Positions 6,093 to 16,327 of a stretch of DNA of 64,000 nt are shown here, piece after piece; the first letter of the stretch is position 1, and the number at the start of each line of letters is the position of its first letter. The notes under the pieces were generated by a model. That model had not been told where the DNA came from, made no database searches, and saw nothing but the letters and a program-made list of their open reading frames with translations. A program made the translations under genes and the position numbers. Origin of the DNA: CAYSSJ01 sp964433675 (lineage in GTDB: Bacteria > Cloacimonadota > Cloacimonadia > Cloacimonadales > TCS61); assembly GCA_964433675.1 (NCBI GenBank), contig CAYSSJ010000008.1, positions 1-64,000 of the forward strand, given 5' to 3'.

Positions 6093-8518
6093 TGCCTATT
6101 AAAGTACATGAATTGGCAAAAGAGTTTAAAATTTCTACAGCGGCATTGAAAAAACACCTCAGTGATATGGGCTTTCAGGCGAAGAGTCATATGAGCCCTG
6201 TACCTGATGAGATAGTGGAAAGAATACGAGCAAAATTCAATGAAGAAGTGGCAGCAATCAAGAAACGAGAGAACGATAGAAGAAGCTACCAGCAGAGGGT
6301 TAAACTGGCAGAGAGAAGACTGGTTCAAACCAAAGCGAAGCCACAGGAAAAAGAGAAGGAAAAGGAGAAAGAGAAGAAAGAAGAGATCCCTGTTTTTGTA
6401 GAGAAAGAGATAAAGAAAAAGCCAAAAAAAGAAGAAGGACCTTACAAAAAACCATATAAATCGAAAAAAGTGCCGAAACAGGATGCCGGTCCGTCCGTGA
6501 TTCCTGTACCATCCGAAACTGCCAAACCTACCGGAAAATTATCTCGCAAACAGAAAGAGAAAAAACGGTTAGAGCAGGAAGAACGGGAAAAGAGCAAACA
6601 TCTCAAAGCAAAAGTTCAGCACATGAAAAAAGGTGGCAAGAAAAAGAAATTTACTCCGACTGAAATGGAAGAAGCTGAGATCAGCAAAAACATCAAAAAA
6701 ACTCTCGCTGCTTCCTCACAGAAAAAGAAAAAATACAAAAAAGACGAACGCTCTTCCAAGACAGAGGAACCATCAAAGATCGTAATAAACGAATTCACCT
6801 CAGTAAGTGAGTTGGCTAAGATAATGGATGTGCCGGCAACGGAGATTATTGCCAAATTTTTCAATATGGGACAGATGGTGACGATGAATCAGCGCTTGGA
6901 TAGAGAATCTTTGGAAATGATCTGTGATGAGTTCGATTTTGATGTGGAATTCGAAGAAGAATATGGCGCTGAGATCTTAGAAGAAAAAATCGAAAATCAA
7001 GATGTAGAGAAAAAACCAAGAGCACCTGTGGTTACTATCATGGGACATGTAGATCATGGAAAAACCTCTATTTTGGACTATATTCGCAAAACGAACGTAA
7101 TCGCAGGAGAATCGGGTGGGATCACTCAGCATATCGGCGCATATCAGATAGAATATAAAGATCAGAAGATAACATTCTTGGATACACCCGGACATGAAGC
7201 TTTCACTGCTATGAGAGCACGTGGCGCTAATATCACTGATATAGTCATCATTGTGGTAGCTGCCAATGAAAGTGTGAAACAGCAAACTTTGGAAGCTATC
7301 GATCATGCTAAAGCAGCCGGAGTTCCGATGATCGTGGCAATTAATAAAATCGATCTCAAAAATGCCAATCTGGATAAAACCATCTCCGATTTGAGTAAGC
7401 ATAACGTCTATCTGGAAAATTACGGTGGTGATGTGGTATGGACTACATGCTCAGCGATCACCGGTGAAGGTATAGATGATCTTTTGGAACAGATCGTCTT
7501 AGTATCAGAGATAGAAGAATTTGAAGCCGCTTTGGAAGTACCGGCAAAAGGAGTGGTAATAGAATCCCAAAAAGATGCCAGTATGGGCAGTATAGCTACC
7601 ATTCTATTGCAAGAAGGAACTTTGGAAAGAGGAGATAGCATAGTTTGCGGTGCCACTTATGGTAAGGTGCGAAAAATGGAAGATGAACGAGGGAATGAGA
7701 TTGAGAAACTCTATCCATCTGATGTGGCTGTCCTCTACGGTCTCACAGATGTGCCCAAAGCGGGTGATGTACTGAATTTGGTAGAAAACGAGAAGACCGC
7801 ACGTCAGATTGGTACCGAAAGGATGCATATACGTCACGAAAGAGAACGATATCAATCTAAAACCAGTCTGAAAAACCTGTTCCAAAAAATTAAGGACAAA
7901 GAGACCTCAGATATCAAGATAATCGTGAAAGGTGATACAGACGGTTCGGTAGAGGCATTGTGCGATTCCTTCCAAAAGATGAGTACAGAGGAAGTTACCG
8001 TAAACATCATTCGTCGCAGCGTTGGTGGCATAAATGAAGCCGATGTGAATCTGGCTTCCGCATCCGATGCTATTATTATTGGCTTCAATGTGCGCTCTAG
8101 CAGTTCAGCCCAGAAGTTGGCTGATGATGAAAATGTGGAGATCAAGATCTATCAGGTGATCTACGAAGCTATAGATGATTTGAAACTTGCTATGGAAGGC
8201 ATGTTGAAACCTGAAATTACGGAAGAATTTTTGGGCTCTGCTCGTGTGAAGGAAGTGTTTAGAATAAAGAAAGTCGGTAATGTTGCCGGATGTTATGTAG
8301 AAAAAGGTGTGATTACCAATTCCGGGAAAGTACGACTTTATCGAGATGATATCTTGATCCACGAAGGGAATCTTGCCTCTCTGAAACATTATGCCGATGA
8401 GGTCAAAGAGGTGAAAGCCGGCTCCGATTGTGGTATTCGCATAGATAAATTCAATGATATCAAAGAGGGTGATATTATCGAAAATTACCAAATCAAAGAA
8501 GTTAGCCGACAACTGTAA
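6092..8518 (+). CDS. infB: Translation initiation factor IF-2
   Basis: An 808-residue GTPase that brings initiator tRNA to the 30S subunit. The N-terminal helix-turn-helix IF2_N module is at residues 1-50. A long Lys/Glu-rich linker (about 60-230) precedes a second IF2_N module, and the G domain begins near residue 310 (GHVDHGKTS, DTPGHEAF, NKID). Domains II-IV follow. The linker is low-complexity and highly charged, as is usual for the family. Confidence 0.97.
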   Translation: MPIKVHELAKEFKISTAALKKHLSDMGFQAKSHMSPVPDEIVERIRAKFNEEVAAIKKRENDRRSYQQRVKLAERRLVQTKAKPQEKEKEKEKEKKEEIPVFVEKEIKKKPKKEEGPYKKPYKSKKVPKQDAGPSVIPVPSETAKPTGKLSRKQKEKKRLEQEEREKSKHLKAKVQHMKKGGKKKKFTPTEMEEAEISKNIKKTLAASSQKKKKYKKDERSSKTEEPSKIVINEFTSVSELAKIMDVPATEIIAKFFNMGQMVTMNQRLDRESLEMICDEFDFDVEFEEEYGAEILEEKIENQDVEKKPRAPVVTIMGHVDHGKTSILDYIRKTNVIAGESGGITQHIGAYQIEYKDQKITFLDTPGHEAFTAMRARGANITDIVIIVVAANESVKQQTLEAIDHAKAAGVPMIVAINKIDLKNANLDKTISDLSKHNVYLENYGGDVVWTTCSAITGEGIDDLLEQIVLVSEIEEFEAALEVPAKGVVIESQKDASMGSIATILLQEGTLERGDSIVCGATYGKVRKMEDERGNEIEKLYPSDVAVLYGLTDVPKAGDVLNLVENEKTARQIGTERMHIRHERERYQSKTSLKNLFQKIKDKETSDIKIIVKGDTDGSVEALCDSFQKMSTEEVTVNIIRRSVGGINEADVNLASASDAIIIGFNVRSSSSAQKLADDENVEIKIYQVIYEAIDDLKLAMEGMLKPEITEEFLGSARVKEVFRIKKVGNVAGCYVEKGVITNSGKVRLYRDDILIHEGNLASLKHYADEVKEVKAGSDCGIRIDKFNDIKEGDIIENYQIKEVSRQL

Positions 8519-8547
8519 CTGCTGAGAGCAGCAGGGGAGGAAGATCG

Positions 8548-8913
8548 ATGCAGCAAAAACGATTGAAACGCTTGGAAAAAGAGTTGCAGCGGTTGATCAG
8601 CAAGGTTATTAACTTTAAATTGAGAGATAAATATCTCGATTTTGTCACGGTAACTAATGTTACACTTTCTGCTGATCTTTCTGTGGCACGCATTTATTAT
8701 ACTCACTTGGACAATGCCCCAGATGATAAAATCCACCAAGCACTTACAAAAAGCTCAGGTGTCATCAAAAATGAGATCGCTTCTGCGAAAATGATGCGGA
8801 AGATTCCGGAACTTTTCTTTCATTACGATGAAGTAGAGAAAACAGCTCGGGAAATAGACCAGATCTTGGAAAAGATAAAATCCGAAAGAGATGATGACAC
8901 CGAAGAACAATAG
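8548..8913 (+). CDS. rbfA: Ribosome-binding factor A
   Basis: A 121-residue KH-fold protein that helps mature the 5' end of 16S rRNA. The family pattern is visible in FVTVTNVTLSADLSVARIYY and in IASAKMMRKIPELFFHYDE. A GGGGAGG site precedes the start. Its 3' end overlaps the next gene by 23 bases, indicating translational coupling. Confidence 0.94.
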   Translation: MQQKRLKRLEKELQRLISKVINFKLRDKYLDFVTVTNVTLSADLSVARIYYTHLDNAPDDKIHQALTKSSGVIKNEIASAKMMRKIPELFFHYDEVEKTAREIDQILEKIKSERDDDTEEQ

Positions 8914-9898
8914 TCTGAAAAAACTTCGCTCTGTCCTTATCGGACATGTCAAATCTGCCGAAAGTATCGGAATTCTGATGCATACAAATCCAGACGGGGA
9001 TGCTCTTGCTTCTGCATTAGCTCTTCAGGAAATATGTGCTGAGATTTACGGACAAGAGGCGGATATCATCTTAGAAGAGCATGCTCCTGCCATGTTTAAC
9101 TTTATGGAAACTGACAAACGCACCCGCGTTTACCACAGCGCGCTTTGCTATGCGCTCATCATTATTCTGGATTGTCATGAAATCAGTCGAATTGGGATTT
9201 GCCATCCTTTAGCGGAAAAAGCGGACTGCATCATCGCTATCGATCATCATGAACAAGGAGATTTGATTGAAAATGCCATTACTTATATCGATACAAGCAT
9301 GGCAAGTGTGGGGGTGATTATCTACTTACTATTTGCTTCTGAAATAATGAATTTACCCCAAAAATCAGCAACTTATGTAGCAAATATGATATATGCCAGT
9401 ATTCTGAATGATACGGATAATTTTATCAATTCCAATGTAGATGCCCGCACATATATGGTTTCATCCGAATTAATGAGTTATGGAATGGAACCGGGTTATA
9501 TTGCTCAGATGATGTTTATGAACAGACCGGTGAATTACTATCGCTTTGTAGGAGAAGTACTAAATAACATCGAAACTTTTCATGATGATTCGATATTGTT
9601 GTTGGTATCCAGCTTGGAAATGCTAAAGCGCTATCGGGTTTCAAATGAAGCTACTATGAAAATGACCAGATGGATCAAAGGTGCAATTGGAGTGAAAGTG
9701 ATTGTCTATATTCAGGAAGAGAAAACGAATCTTTTTCGCATATCACTCCGTTCGAATTATTATGCAGTCAACAAAATAGCGGAAATGTTTGGCGGTGGAG
9801 GTCATAGCAAGGCAGCCGGTTGCATTGTAGAAGGTTCGTTTGAGTATGCCAAAAATGCTATTTTGGATCAGTTAGACAAATTGATGAAAAATGGATAA
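8891..9898 (+). CDS. nrnA: DHH-family phosphoesterase (NrnA-like)
   Basis: A 335-residue enzyme of the DHH/DHHA1 superfamily. Metal-binding motifs are TNPDGDA (DGD at 35-37), D94 in LDCHE and the DHH at 118-120. The DHHA1 substrate motif GGGGHSKAAG is near residues 304-313. NrnA-type members degrade short oligoribonucleotides (nanoRNase) and/or dephosphorylate 3',5'-pAp. The position between rbfA and truB is the common location. Start ATG 8891 lies within rbfA and its stop overlaps truB. Confidence 0.9.
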   Translation: MMTPKNNSLKKLRSVLIGHVKSAESIGILMHTNPDGDALASALALQEICAEIYGQEADIILEEHAPAMFNFMETDKRTRVYHSALCYALIIILDCHEISRIGICHPLAEKADCIIAIDHHEQGDLIENAITYIDTSMASVGVIIYLLFASEIMNLPQKSATYVANMIYASILNDTDNFINSNVDARTYMVSSELMSYGMEPGYIAQMMFMNRPVNYYRFVGEVLNNIETFHDDSILLLVSSLEMLKRYRVSNEATMKMTRWIKGAIGVKVIVYIQEEKTNLFRISLRSNYYAVNKIAEMFGGGGHSKAAGCIVEGSFEYAKNAILDQLDKLMKNG

Positions 9899-10748
9899 TG
9901 GAATACTATTGATCGATAAACCGACCGGTATCAGTTCTTATGATGTGATCAGAAGGTTGAACAAAGTGGCGGGTAAACAGAAGATGGGTCATATAGGCAC
10001 TCTTGATCCTTTTGCCAGTGGATTACTTCCTATCTGTATCGGGAAAGCTACCAAAGCTATCCCATATCTGAAAACTGATCCCAAAACTTACCTTGTAAAA
10101 ATGAAATTCGGACTTCGTACAAATACCGGCGATATCACCGGAGAGACAACGCAAGAAGATGAGAGAGTAATTCAAATGTCCGATCTGGAGAATTGTCTTC
10201 CCAAAATCAATAGTATGACAGTACAAGACACTCCCCGATTCTCTGCCAAAAAAATAGGTGGTAAACGAGCTTATGAATTAGCCCGAAAGAATATTGATTT
10301 TCAACCTCCCAAACAGCAAATCAGAATTTATGAATTTGAACCGATCGAAATGGCATACCCATATTGTACTTACCTTTGTGTAGTCTCTAAGGGGACATAT
10401 ATTCGCACTCTCAGCGAAGATATCGCTGCCATGTTGGATACTGTCGCTACCACAACGGAACTGAGAAGATTATCGGTAGGGAATATCAATGTAGATAATG
10501 CTGTAAAATTGGATGATATTACCTCATCCAACTGGCAACAACATCTCTTATCGATACCAAAAGTTTGTCCACATTTGCATACGATCACATTATCCGAACC
10601 GGATGTAAAGAAATTCCTGCATGGTAGAAATATACGCTGTTCCGAAAACCATATCGGTAATATAATAGTAACAGATGAGAAGGGAACTTGTGTTGGTATT
10701 GCCAAAGTCGAAGATAATACGATCTATCCCAAAAAGGCGTTGCAATGA
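9891..10748 (+). CDS. truB: tRNA pseudouridine-55 synthase
   Basis: A 285-residue enzyme isomerising U55 of tRNAs to pseudouridine. The catalytic aspartate is D39 in GTLDPFASGLLP. Further family motifs include FSAKKIGGKRAYELAR and SKGTYIRTLSEDI. It overlaps nrnA by eight bases and ribF by four (ATGA), as expected for a tightly coupled operon. Confidence 0.95.
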   Translation: MDNGILLIDKPTGISSYDVIRRLNKVAGKQKMGHIGTLDPFASGLLPICIGKATKAIPYLKTDPKTYLVKMKFGLRTNTGDITGETTQEDERVIQMSDLENCLPKINSMTVQDTPRFSAKKIGGKRAYELARKNIDFQPPKQQIRIYEFEPIEMAYPYCTYLCVVSKGTYIRTLSEDIAAMLDTVATTTELRRLSVGNINVDNAVKLDDITSSNWQQHLLSIPKVCPHLHTITLSEPDVKKFLHGRNIRCSENHIGNIIVTDEKGTCVGIAKVEDNTIYPKKALQ

Positions 10749-11674
10749 GTTATTTACATCGTAATTCTTGTAAACTCACATATCCTGTGCTGACGATGGG
10801 GACTTTCGATGGTGTGCATCGCGGTCATCAGAAATTGCTGGAACTGATGTGTAAAAAGGCAAAAGAGGTTGGTGGTGAAGCGGTGGTGCTATCCTATTAT
10901 CTTCATCCTTTGGAAACTATCCATAAAAAGACTTTTCCCTATCTGCTTACCGAAAGAGAAAAAAAAGAAAAGATTCTAAAAGAACTCGGAGTTGATTGCA
11001 TTCTTTATCTTAATTTTGATGAAAAACTTGCTTCACTTCCACCGCAAAAATTTATCACCGATATTTTGGTTAAAGAGATAGGGGTAAAAGAGATATTTGT
11101 TGGGTATGATACGCATTTTGGTAAAAACAGAGCCGGTAATTTTGAACTGATAAAAAAGCATGAAAAGGATTATGGCTATAAGACTTATTTTGTCAGTCCG
11201 TTTAGATTGAAAAATCGGATTGTAAGTAGCAGCATGATCCGAGATTTGATCCGCGAAGGTGATATCGAAGCAGCAGAATTCTATCTGGGCAGAAAGTATT
11301 CACTTATCGGGAGAGTAGTACGAGGCAAACAGATCGGGAATAGTTTGGGATATCCTACCATCAATATCGAACCGATCGAGAAAAACAAACTTATTCCAGC
11401 ATTGGGAGTATATATCTGCAAGATCATTATCGACGAATCTCAATATTGGGGGTTGACCAATATAGGCTATAGTCCATCAATCAAAAAAGAGCAAATCAAG
11501 ACTATCGAGACATATATTTTGGATTTCTCCGGTGATTTATACGATAGAAAAGTCGAGATCATTGTCCACAAACGGCTTCGAGATGAGAAATATTTCGAGG
11601 AGCCAAAGAAACTTATCACTGCTATAGATGAAGATGTGAAAGCTTTGAAAAAGTATATATTGGCAAATAGGTGA
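10745..11674 (+). CDS. ribF: Bifunctional riboflavin kinase / FMN adenylyltransferase
   Basis: A 309-residue two-domain enzyme converting riboflavin to FMN and FAD. The N-terminal nucleotidyltransferase has GTFDGVHRGHQK (19-30) and SSSMIRDLI. The C-terminal kinase domain starts near residue 190 (GRVVRGKQIGNSLGYPT). Length is typical. It follows truB with a four-base overlap. Confidence 0.95.
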   Translation: MSYLHRNSCKLTYPVLTMGTFDGVHRGHQKLLELMCKKAKEVGGEAVVLSYYLHPLETIHKKTFPYLLTEREKKEKILKELGVDCILYLNFDEKLASLPPQKFITDILVKEIGVKEIFVGYDTHFGKNRAGNFELIKKHEKDYGYKTYFVSPFRLKNRIVSSSMIRDLIREGDIEAAEFYLGRKYSLIGRVVRGKQIGNSLGYPTINIEPIEKNKLIPALGVYICKIIIDESQYWGLTNIGYSPSIKKEQIKTIETYILDFSGDLYDRKVEIIVHKRLRDEKYFEEPKKLITAIDEDVKALKKYILANR

Positions 11675-11678
11675 AATT

Positions 11679-13001
11679 ATGTTCTTTTGTAAAGAATGCG
11701 GTTATGAATCTACCAAATGGAGTGGCAAATGTCCAGCCTGCGGTGAATGGGATAGTTTTAGAGAAAGTGCTCGATTCACTACCAAAAAAGGTAGGAAAAA
11801 ACCGGCAGCTCAAGAAGCAAAAGCTGTCCGACTAAAAGATGCTGAAGTCGAAGGAGAAACTGAAAGAATCTCGACTAAAATAAGTGAGTTAGATGGTGTC
11901 TTGGGTGGTGGGATTATACCTGGCATGGTGATTCTACTCGGTGGAGAACCTGGGATCGGTAAGTCAACTTTGATGCTGCAAATGGCAGATAAGGTGGCAG
12001 AAAACAGACCGGTTTTGTATGTTTCCGGAGAAGAGAGCAAGCAGCAGATAGCACTGAGAAGCAAAAGATTGAATTGCCGAACAGATCATCTATATCTCCT
12101 CTGTACCACTGATGCTAACAACATACTCCAAGAGAGTAACAAGATCAAACCAGGCTTGCTGATAGTAGATTCCATCCAATCGATCTTCTCTACAGATTCG
12201 CAGTCCTCTTTGGGAAGCATCACTCAGATCAGAGAGACTGCCGCTTTTTTTACTAAACTGGCAAAACAACAGGATATACCGATAATTCTAATCGGGCATG
12301 TAACCAAAGAAGGAAGTGTAGCCGGACCAAAGATTATCGAGCATATGGTAGATACAGTGCTTTATTTTGAAAAAGAGATGCATCATTATTACAAAATATT
12401 ACGTACAACAAAAAATCGTTTTGGCTCCACAAATGAGATAGGTATATTTGAGATGCAGAAAAATGGGTTGGTAGAAGTTCCAAACCCATCCCACATCTTT
12501 TTAGAGGGCATTAGAGATAAAGCCGGTTCTGCGGTCGGTTGTGTATTGGAAGGCAGCCGCGCTTTTCTGGTGGAGGTGCAAGCGCTCATTACCTCTGCAA
12601 CTTATGGCACTTCACAACGAGTTACCGTAGGATATGATTATAAAAAACTCGCTTTACTGATAGCTGTTTTGGAAAAACATCTCGAATTGATGATCCGCCA
12701 AGAAGATATATTCGTTCACCTAGTCGGTGGAATAAAAGTATGGGAGCCGGCATTGGACCTTTCTGTGATAGCTGCACTATTATCCAGTTTCAGAAACAAA
12801 CCCTTACCTCCCAAATCGGTATTTATAGGCGAGGTTAGTCTGAATGGCGATATCAGACATGTTACTCAATTGGAACAACGGATAAAAGAAGCTGAGAAAC
12901 TCGGCTATACTAATATATTCATCCCACATGGGATGAAGAACAAATATCCAAGCTGTACTAGGGTGAAAACAGTAAATGATTTCTATGAATTGATTTTATA
13001 A
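11679..13001 (+). CDS. radA: DNA repair protein RadA
   Basis: A 440-residue RecA-like ATPase that promotes branch migration in recombinational repair. It has the N-terminal zinc finger with C4, C7, C18 and C21, Walker A GGEPGIGKST (about 88-97), the RadA-specific KNRFG motif near residue 245, and a C-terminal Lon-protease-like domain. It is the last gene of the rimP operon and is followed by a hairpin. Confidence 0.96.
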   Translation: MFFCKECGYESTKWSGKCPACGEWDSFRESARFTTKKGRKKPAAQEAKAVRLKDAEVEGETERISTKISELDGVLGGGIIPGMVILLGGEPGIGKSTLMLQMADKVAENRPVLYVSGEESKQQIALRSKRLNCRTDHLYLLCTTDANNILQESNKIKPGLLIVDSIQSIFSTDSQSSLGSITQIRETAAFFTKLAKQQDIPIILIGHVTKEGSVAGPKIIEHMVDTVLYFEKEMHHYYKILRTTKNRFGSTNEIGIFEMQKNGLVEVPNPSHIFLEGIRDKAGSAVGCVLEGSRAFLVEVQALITSATYGTSQRVTVGYDYKKLALLIAVLEKHLELMIRQEDIFVHLVGGIKVWEPALDLSVIAALLSSFRNKPLPPKSVFIGEVSLNGDIRHVTQLEQRIKEAEKLGYTNIFIPHGMKNKYPSCTRVKTVNDFYELIL

Positions 13002-13006
13002 TAAAA

Positions 13007-13029
13007 GAGGGCAGATTTGTTCTACCCTC
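13007..13029. terminator. Hairpin between convergent radA and TPR gene
   Basis: GAGGGCAGA / TCTACCCTC pair as a 9-bp stem with one mismatch around a 5-nt loop, six bases after radA ends. The radA gene and the minus-strand TPR gene converge here, so a shared terminator is expected. The trailing T content is weak. Confidence 0.5.
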
Positions 13030-13055
13030 ATATATTGTCATCTGAATAATAGTTA

Positions 13056-14645
13056 CTAAAATGCTCCCGGTCTGGTAGCATGAAGTAACTGATTCAATAG
13101 ATTTCTAGTCGTATTGATGTCGTTGGTTTGAGCTTGAGTATTGGCTCGTACCTCGGCTTGTTGCAGATAATCCAGAGCAGTTTGGAAATACTGGTGCCCT
13201 TCGGCGCGCGCTTCATCTCGTGCTGCAACCAATGAATCTGCTTTGGCACCATAGTAGATCGATTTGTCCTGATACATCTCATCCATCTCCAATACTTGCT
13301 CATACTTACCATAACCACGTGTTTGATAGATTTGGGTGAGTAATCTGTAAGGTTCATATAGATCCGGATTTAACTGCATGGCTTCCTGAGCTGCATTTTC
13401 GGCGTCATCATAACGTTCCATGGCAATATAAATATCTGCTAATCGTAAATAAACCTGTGGATTCTCCGGTTCGATTTCTTCCAAATCGAGTAGCGTATTC
13501 AAGGCTTCCTGATATCTTTCTGCTATACGGTAAGCACCGGCAAGGTTATAGTATGCTGTTATATTCTCAGGTTGTTCATCCACTATCCTAGAATACTGCG
13601 CTATGGCATTATCTATCATTCCGGCTCTATGGTAAGCTCGTGCAAGTTTCCTTTGCAGAGAAGCATCTTCGGGGAAATTTTCGACTGCAGTTTCCAGATA
13701 TGTCAACGAATCTTCGTATCTTTCCAGATCATAGAGCAAATCACCAAGCGCTTTATGGGCGTCTGCATAATTTTCGTCTATTTCCAGAGCATTTTGGAAT
13801 GCGCTTATTGCATCTGAGTGGTATTCTATTTGTTCATACAACTCACCGATCTTAAACCATATTTCTTTATCTTGCTCTGTTTCGGTTATTTGCTTGAGTG
13901 CATCAATAGCATCTTCGAAGCGATACATCTGTACATAGGTGCGATGCAGATAGTCGAGTAAATTTCTATTGGTTGGTTCATACTCCAAACCACTCAAAAA
14001 ATGTTCTTCCGCTTGCTCATAATCACGATCTACATAGTAAATATATCCGAGATAAAAGTAGGAGGCAATATTTTCCTCATCTATGCGAAGCACATTATAA
14101 AATGCGTCTTTAGCACTATCATAGTTTTGACTATTAAAATGTTGCATTGCGATATTGAAACGGCGATCGATCTCTACATTTACCAATTGGACCATCGGTT
14201 CAAAGACTTGCTCACGCAAAGCTTCTCTGCGTGGATCTGTCGATCTTCCCACATTGAATCGGCGAACATCTATAGATTCTGTTCTCATAGCAAGCACATT
14301 GGCTACGATCCTAAATTCATTCTGGCTGATAGAATTCACTTCGCCCCAGAGTAAGATATCGACTTCCAGTTCTTGTCCTATTTTGACCAAATCATCTCTA
14401 CTGGCATGAGCGGGATCGGAAATGCCGGCATTGCTCATAGCTCGTGAACTTTGGCGCATATTCATCAACTCCAGTTCATCAAATTCATCGATGACCGCAC
14501 TCAAATCTCGTCTCATCAAAGCTCTTGTTATATAATCACTGGCTCTGTCTCGCCGAGTAAAATCTAATACCGCTACTTTTAAAGCAGAGGCAGATACAGT
14601 TGCAACCAGCATGATCAGCAAGGCTATTAAGACATACTTTTTCAT
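13056..14645 (-). CDS. Exported TPR-repeat protein
   Basis: A 529-residue protein with a signal peptide (MKKYVLIALLIMLVATVSASA). The first 150 residues (LKVAVLDF, then DILLWGEV) resemble the alpha/beta domain of CsgG/TolB-like envelope proteins. From about residue 160 to 440 there are at least seven tetratricopeptide repeats (for example NIASYFYLGYIYYVDRDYEQA). It should be a periplasmic or membrane-associated scaffold; partners are unknown. I chose the start at 14645 because GGAG precedes it and the signal peptide begins there, rather than the upstream ATG at 14687. Confidence 0.82.
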   Translation of the reverse strand: MKKYVLIALLIMLVATVSASALKVAVLDFTRRDRASDYITRALMRRDLSAVIDEFDELELMNMRQSSRAMSNAGISDPAHASRDDLVKIGQELEVDILLWGEVNSISQNEFRIVANVLAMRTESIDVRRFNVGRSTDPRREALREQVFEPMVQLVNVEIDRRFNIAMQHFNSQNYDSAKDAFYNVLRIDEENIASYFYLGYIYYVDRDYEQAEEHFLSGLEYEPTNRNLLDYLHRTYVQMYRFEDAIDALKQITETEQDKEIWFKIGELYEQIEYHSDAISAFQNALEIDENYADAHKALGDLLYDLERYEDSLTYLETAVENFPEDASLQRKLARAYHRAGMIDNAIAQYSRIVDEQPENITAYYNLAGAYRIAERYQEALNTLLDLEEIEPENPQVYLRLADIYIAMERYDDAENAAQEAMQLNPDLYEPYRLLTQIYQTRGYGKYEQVLEMDEMYQDKSIYYGAKADSLVAARDEARAEGHQYFQTALDYLQQAEVRANTQAQTNDINTTRNLLNQLLHATRPGAF

Positions 14646-14814
14646 TTCTCCTCCAAATATATTATTTTTTCCACAAAAATTCTTCACCTATTCTAGGCAA
14701 GCAATTTAAATTATAGTAGCAGAAAGCTGAAGATACAAACTTTTTTTTTGAGATTACCGAAATCTTCAAAGCAGAATAACCATTCATCTGCTATCTTCAA
14801 TAGATAACTGTTTT

Positions 14815-15231
14815 TTACATTTCGACAAGTGCATCATTGGGATTGCTCATTATACCCATAGCTGTTTTTTGGGCTTTGAACCCTAATTTGCTATAGAAAC
14901 CTTCTTTGCCGGGTGTCGAAGTGAGATGAACAAAGATCAGATCGTTTAGATTATCCATCAATAAACTCATGATCCGAGTTCCGATTTTCTGCTTCTGATA
15001 ATCCGGATGAACTAAAACATCATATATAGTCGCATAATAGATCCCATCCGAGAGTACTCTTCCACAACCTATGATCCTATCTTCATCATAGACTATACAG
15101 GTTTTGTAACTTCTTTCGAATGCAGTTTGCAATATATCCGGATCTCGTTTACCCCAGCCCATTTCTTCAAAAAGATCTGCTAGTTTCTGCCAATCCGGGT
15201 TAGGATAGTTATTCTTAAATACCAAATTCAT
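14815..15231 (-). CDS. GNAT-family N-acetyltransferase
   Basis: A 138-residue acetyl-CoA-dependent transferase of the GNAT fold. The acetyl-CoA loop is visible in VLVHPDYQKQKIGTRIM (motif A, Q/R-x-x-G), and FYSKLGFKAQ forms motif B. The acceptor substrate is unknown. It starts three bases downstream of the racemase-like gene's stop, so it is almost certainly cotranscribed with it and with another GNAT upstream. Confidence 0.85.
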   Translation of the reverse strand: MNLVFKNNYPNPDWQKLADLFEEMGWGKRDPDILQTAFERSYKTCIVYDEDRIIGCGRVLSDGIYYATIYDVLVHPDYQKQKIGTRIMSLLMDNLNDLIFVHLTSTPGKEGFYSKLGFKAQKTAMGIMSNPNDALVEM

Positions 15232-15234
15232 AAG

Positions 15235-16326
15235 CTACTCCACGATTTTTTCTATAAACTTCGAATTCATCAACCTAGCAACTGCCATGTAGCTCGGTTT
15301 GAAGGTGATTTTGCTGCCGACTTGAAATTTTAGCTTTTGCGATTTCGTCAGGTTGTGTCCCAGATCATATACTGTCATATCAGAAGTTGTGCCGACGAAT
15401 TTCACATTCTTATCTTTCGGTTGAAGATCATCATCATCCACATCCAGAAGTCCGAAATCCAAAATCGCACGATAGGTATGATCATATTTGGAATTGATAT
15501 CAGCAATATGCCCTATACTAGCTTCGCTGATCACTCCATCGGGATTAGTCTGCTTCTGCTCCAATTCGATAATATTGGCTTTATATTCGAATGCATCAGT
15601 AGATAGATCTTTGAATTTTTTATTATTCAAAGGTGAAGTGCCACAGAAGGCAGCTTCTCCGATTCTGAGGTGATTCACTGCTTTGGGTATCTTGTTTTTC
15701 CCCACCAGAGGAAGGGTAATGGAACTTCCACCTGAGATTATTTTCAAATTTTTATTGAACTTTGCTTCGATAAGCTGTTTGTAAAGACTGAGCTGAATGA
15801 GTTTATCGTAAGTAGGCTCTACACCGTACATACAGCCAAGATTAGTACCCAAACCTATCACCTCGATATTCGGCAGTTGGAAGATCTTTTCGTAAAATGA
15901 TATGAAGTTCTCTCGTAGGATACCTTCACGCAGTTCACCCAATTCGATCATAATAATTATTTGATGCATCTTGTCAGATTTGCTGGCTTCTTTGTTCAAA
16001 GCTTCTATCGTTTCATAAGAAGTGTTGAAAGAGATGTCTGCATAGCGAACTATTTTGCTAGCCAGTTGTATTGCAGCCGGTTTGATATACATGGTTACGA
16101 TATCCGGTTTGATCCGTTTTATCGTCCTCAAACTCGATATTCTCGAATCACCGATCGAGTGTATTCTTTTAATCTCCGGATCGAAAAGCAGATTTTCCAA
16201 AGTCTTCTTATGTCCCGAGAGTAGCTTGGCTACCAAAGTCCAATGTATATCATGAGGAGCCAGAAAGTTATTTATCTTCTGAAAATTCTTGAGGATCTTA
16301 TTAGTCTTAACAACAAGTTCTGCCAT
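15235..16326 (-). CDS. PLP-dependent amino-acid racemase, ornithine/lysine racemase-like
   Basis: A 363-residue alanine-racemase-fold (type III PLP) enzyme. The probable PLP lysine is K34 in HWTLVAKLLSGH. Later family features include ELGELREGI, GTNLGCMYG, SGGSSITLP and LRIGEAAFCG. The pattern is closer to the Orr/YhfX branch, which includes ornithine racemase, than to Alr. The start at 16326 sits next to the preceding stop (2 bases apart); an ATG at 16410 would lie inside that gene. Ornithine aminotransferase nearby makes ornithine a plausible substrate (inference). Confidence 0.78.
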   Translation of the reverse strand: MAELVVKTNKILKNFQKINNFLAPHDIHWTLVAKLLSGHKKTLENLLFDPEIKRIHSIGDSRISSLRTIKRIKPDIVTMYIKPAAIQLASKIVRYADISFNTSYETIEALNKEASKSDKMHQIIIMIELGELREGILRENFISFYEKIFQLPNIEVIGLGTNLGCMYGVEPTYDKLIQLSLYKQLIEAKFNKNLKIISGGSSITLPLVGKNKIPKAVNHLRIGEAAFCGTSPLNNKKFKDLSTDAFEYKANIIELEQKQTNPDGVISEASIGHIADINSKYDHTYRAILDFGLLDVDDDDLQPKDKNVKFVGTTSDMTVYDLGHNLTKSQKLKFQVGSKITFKPSYMAVARLMNSKFIEKIVE

Positions 16327-16327
16327 A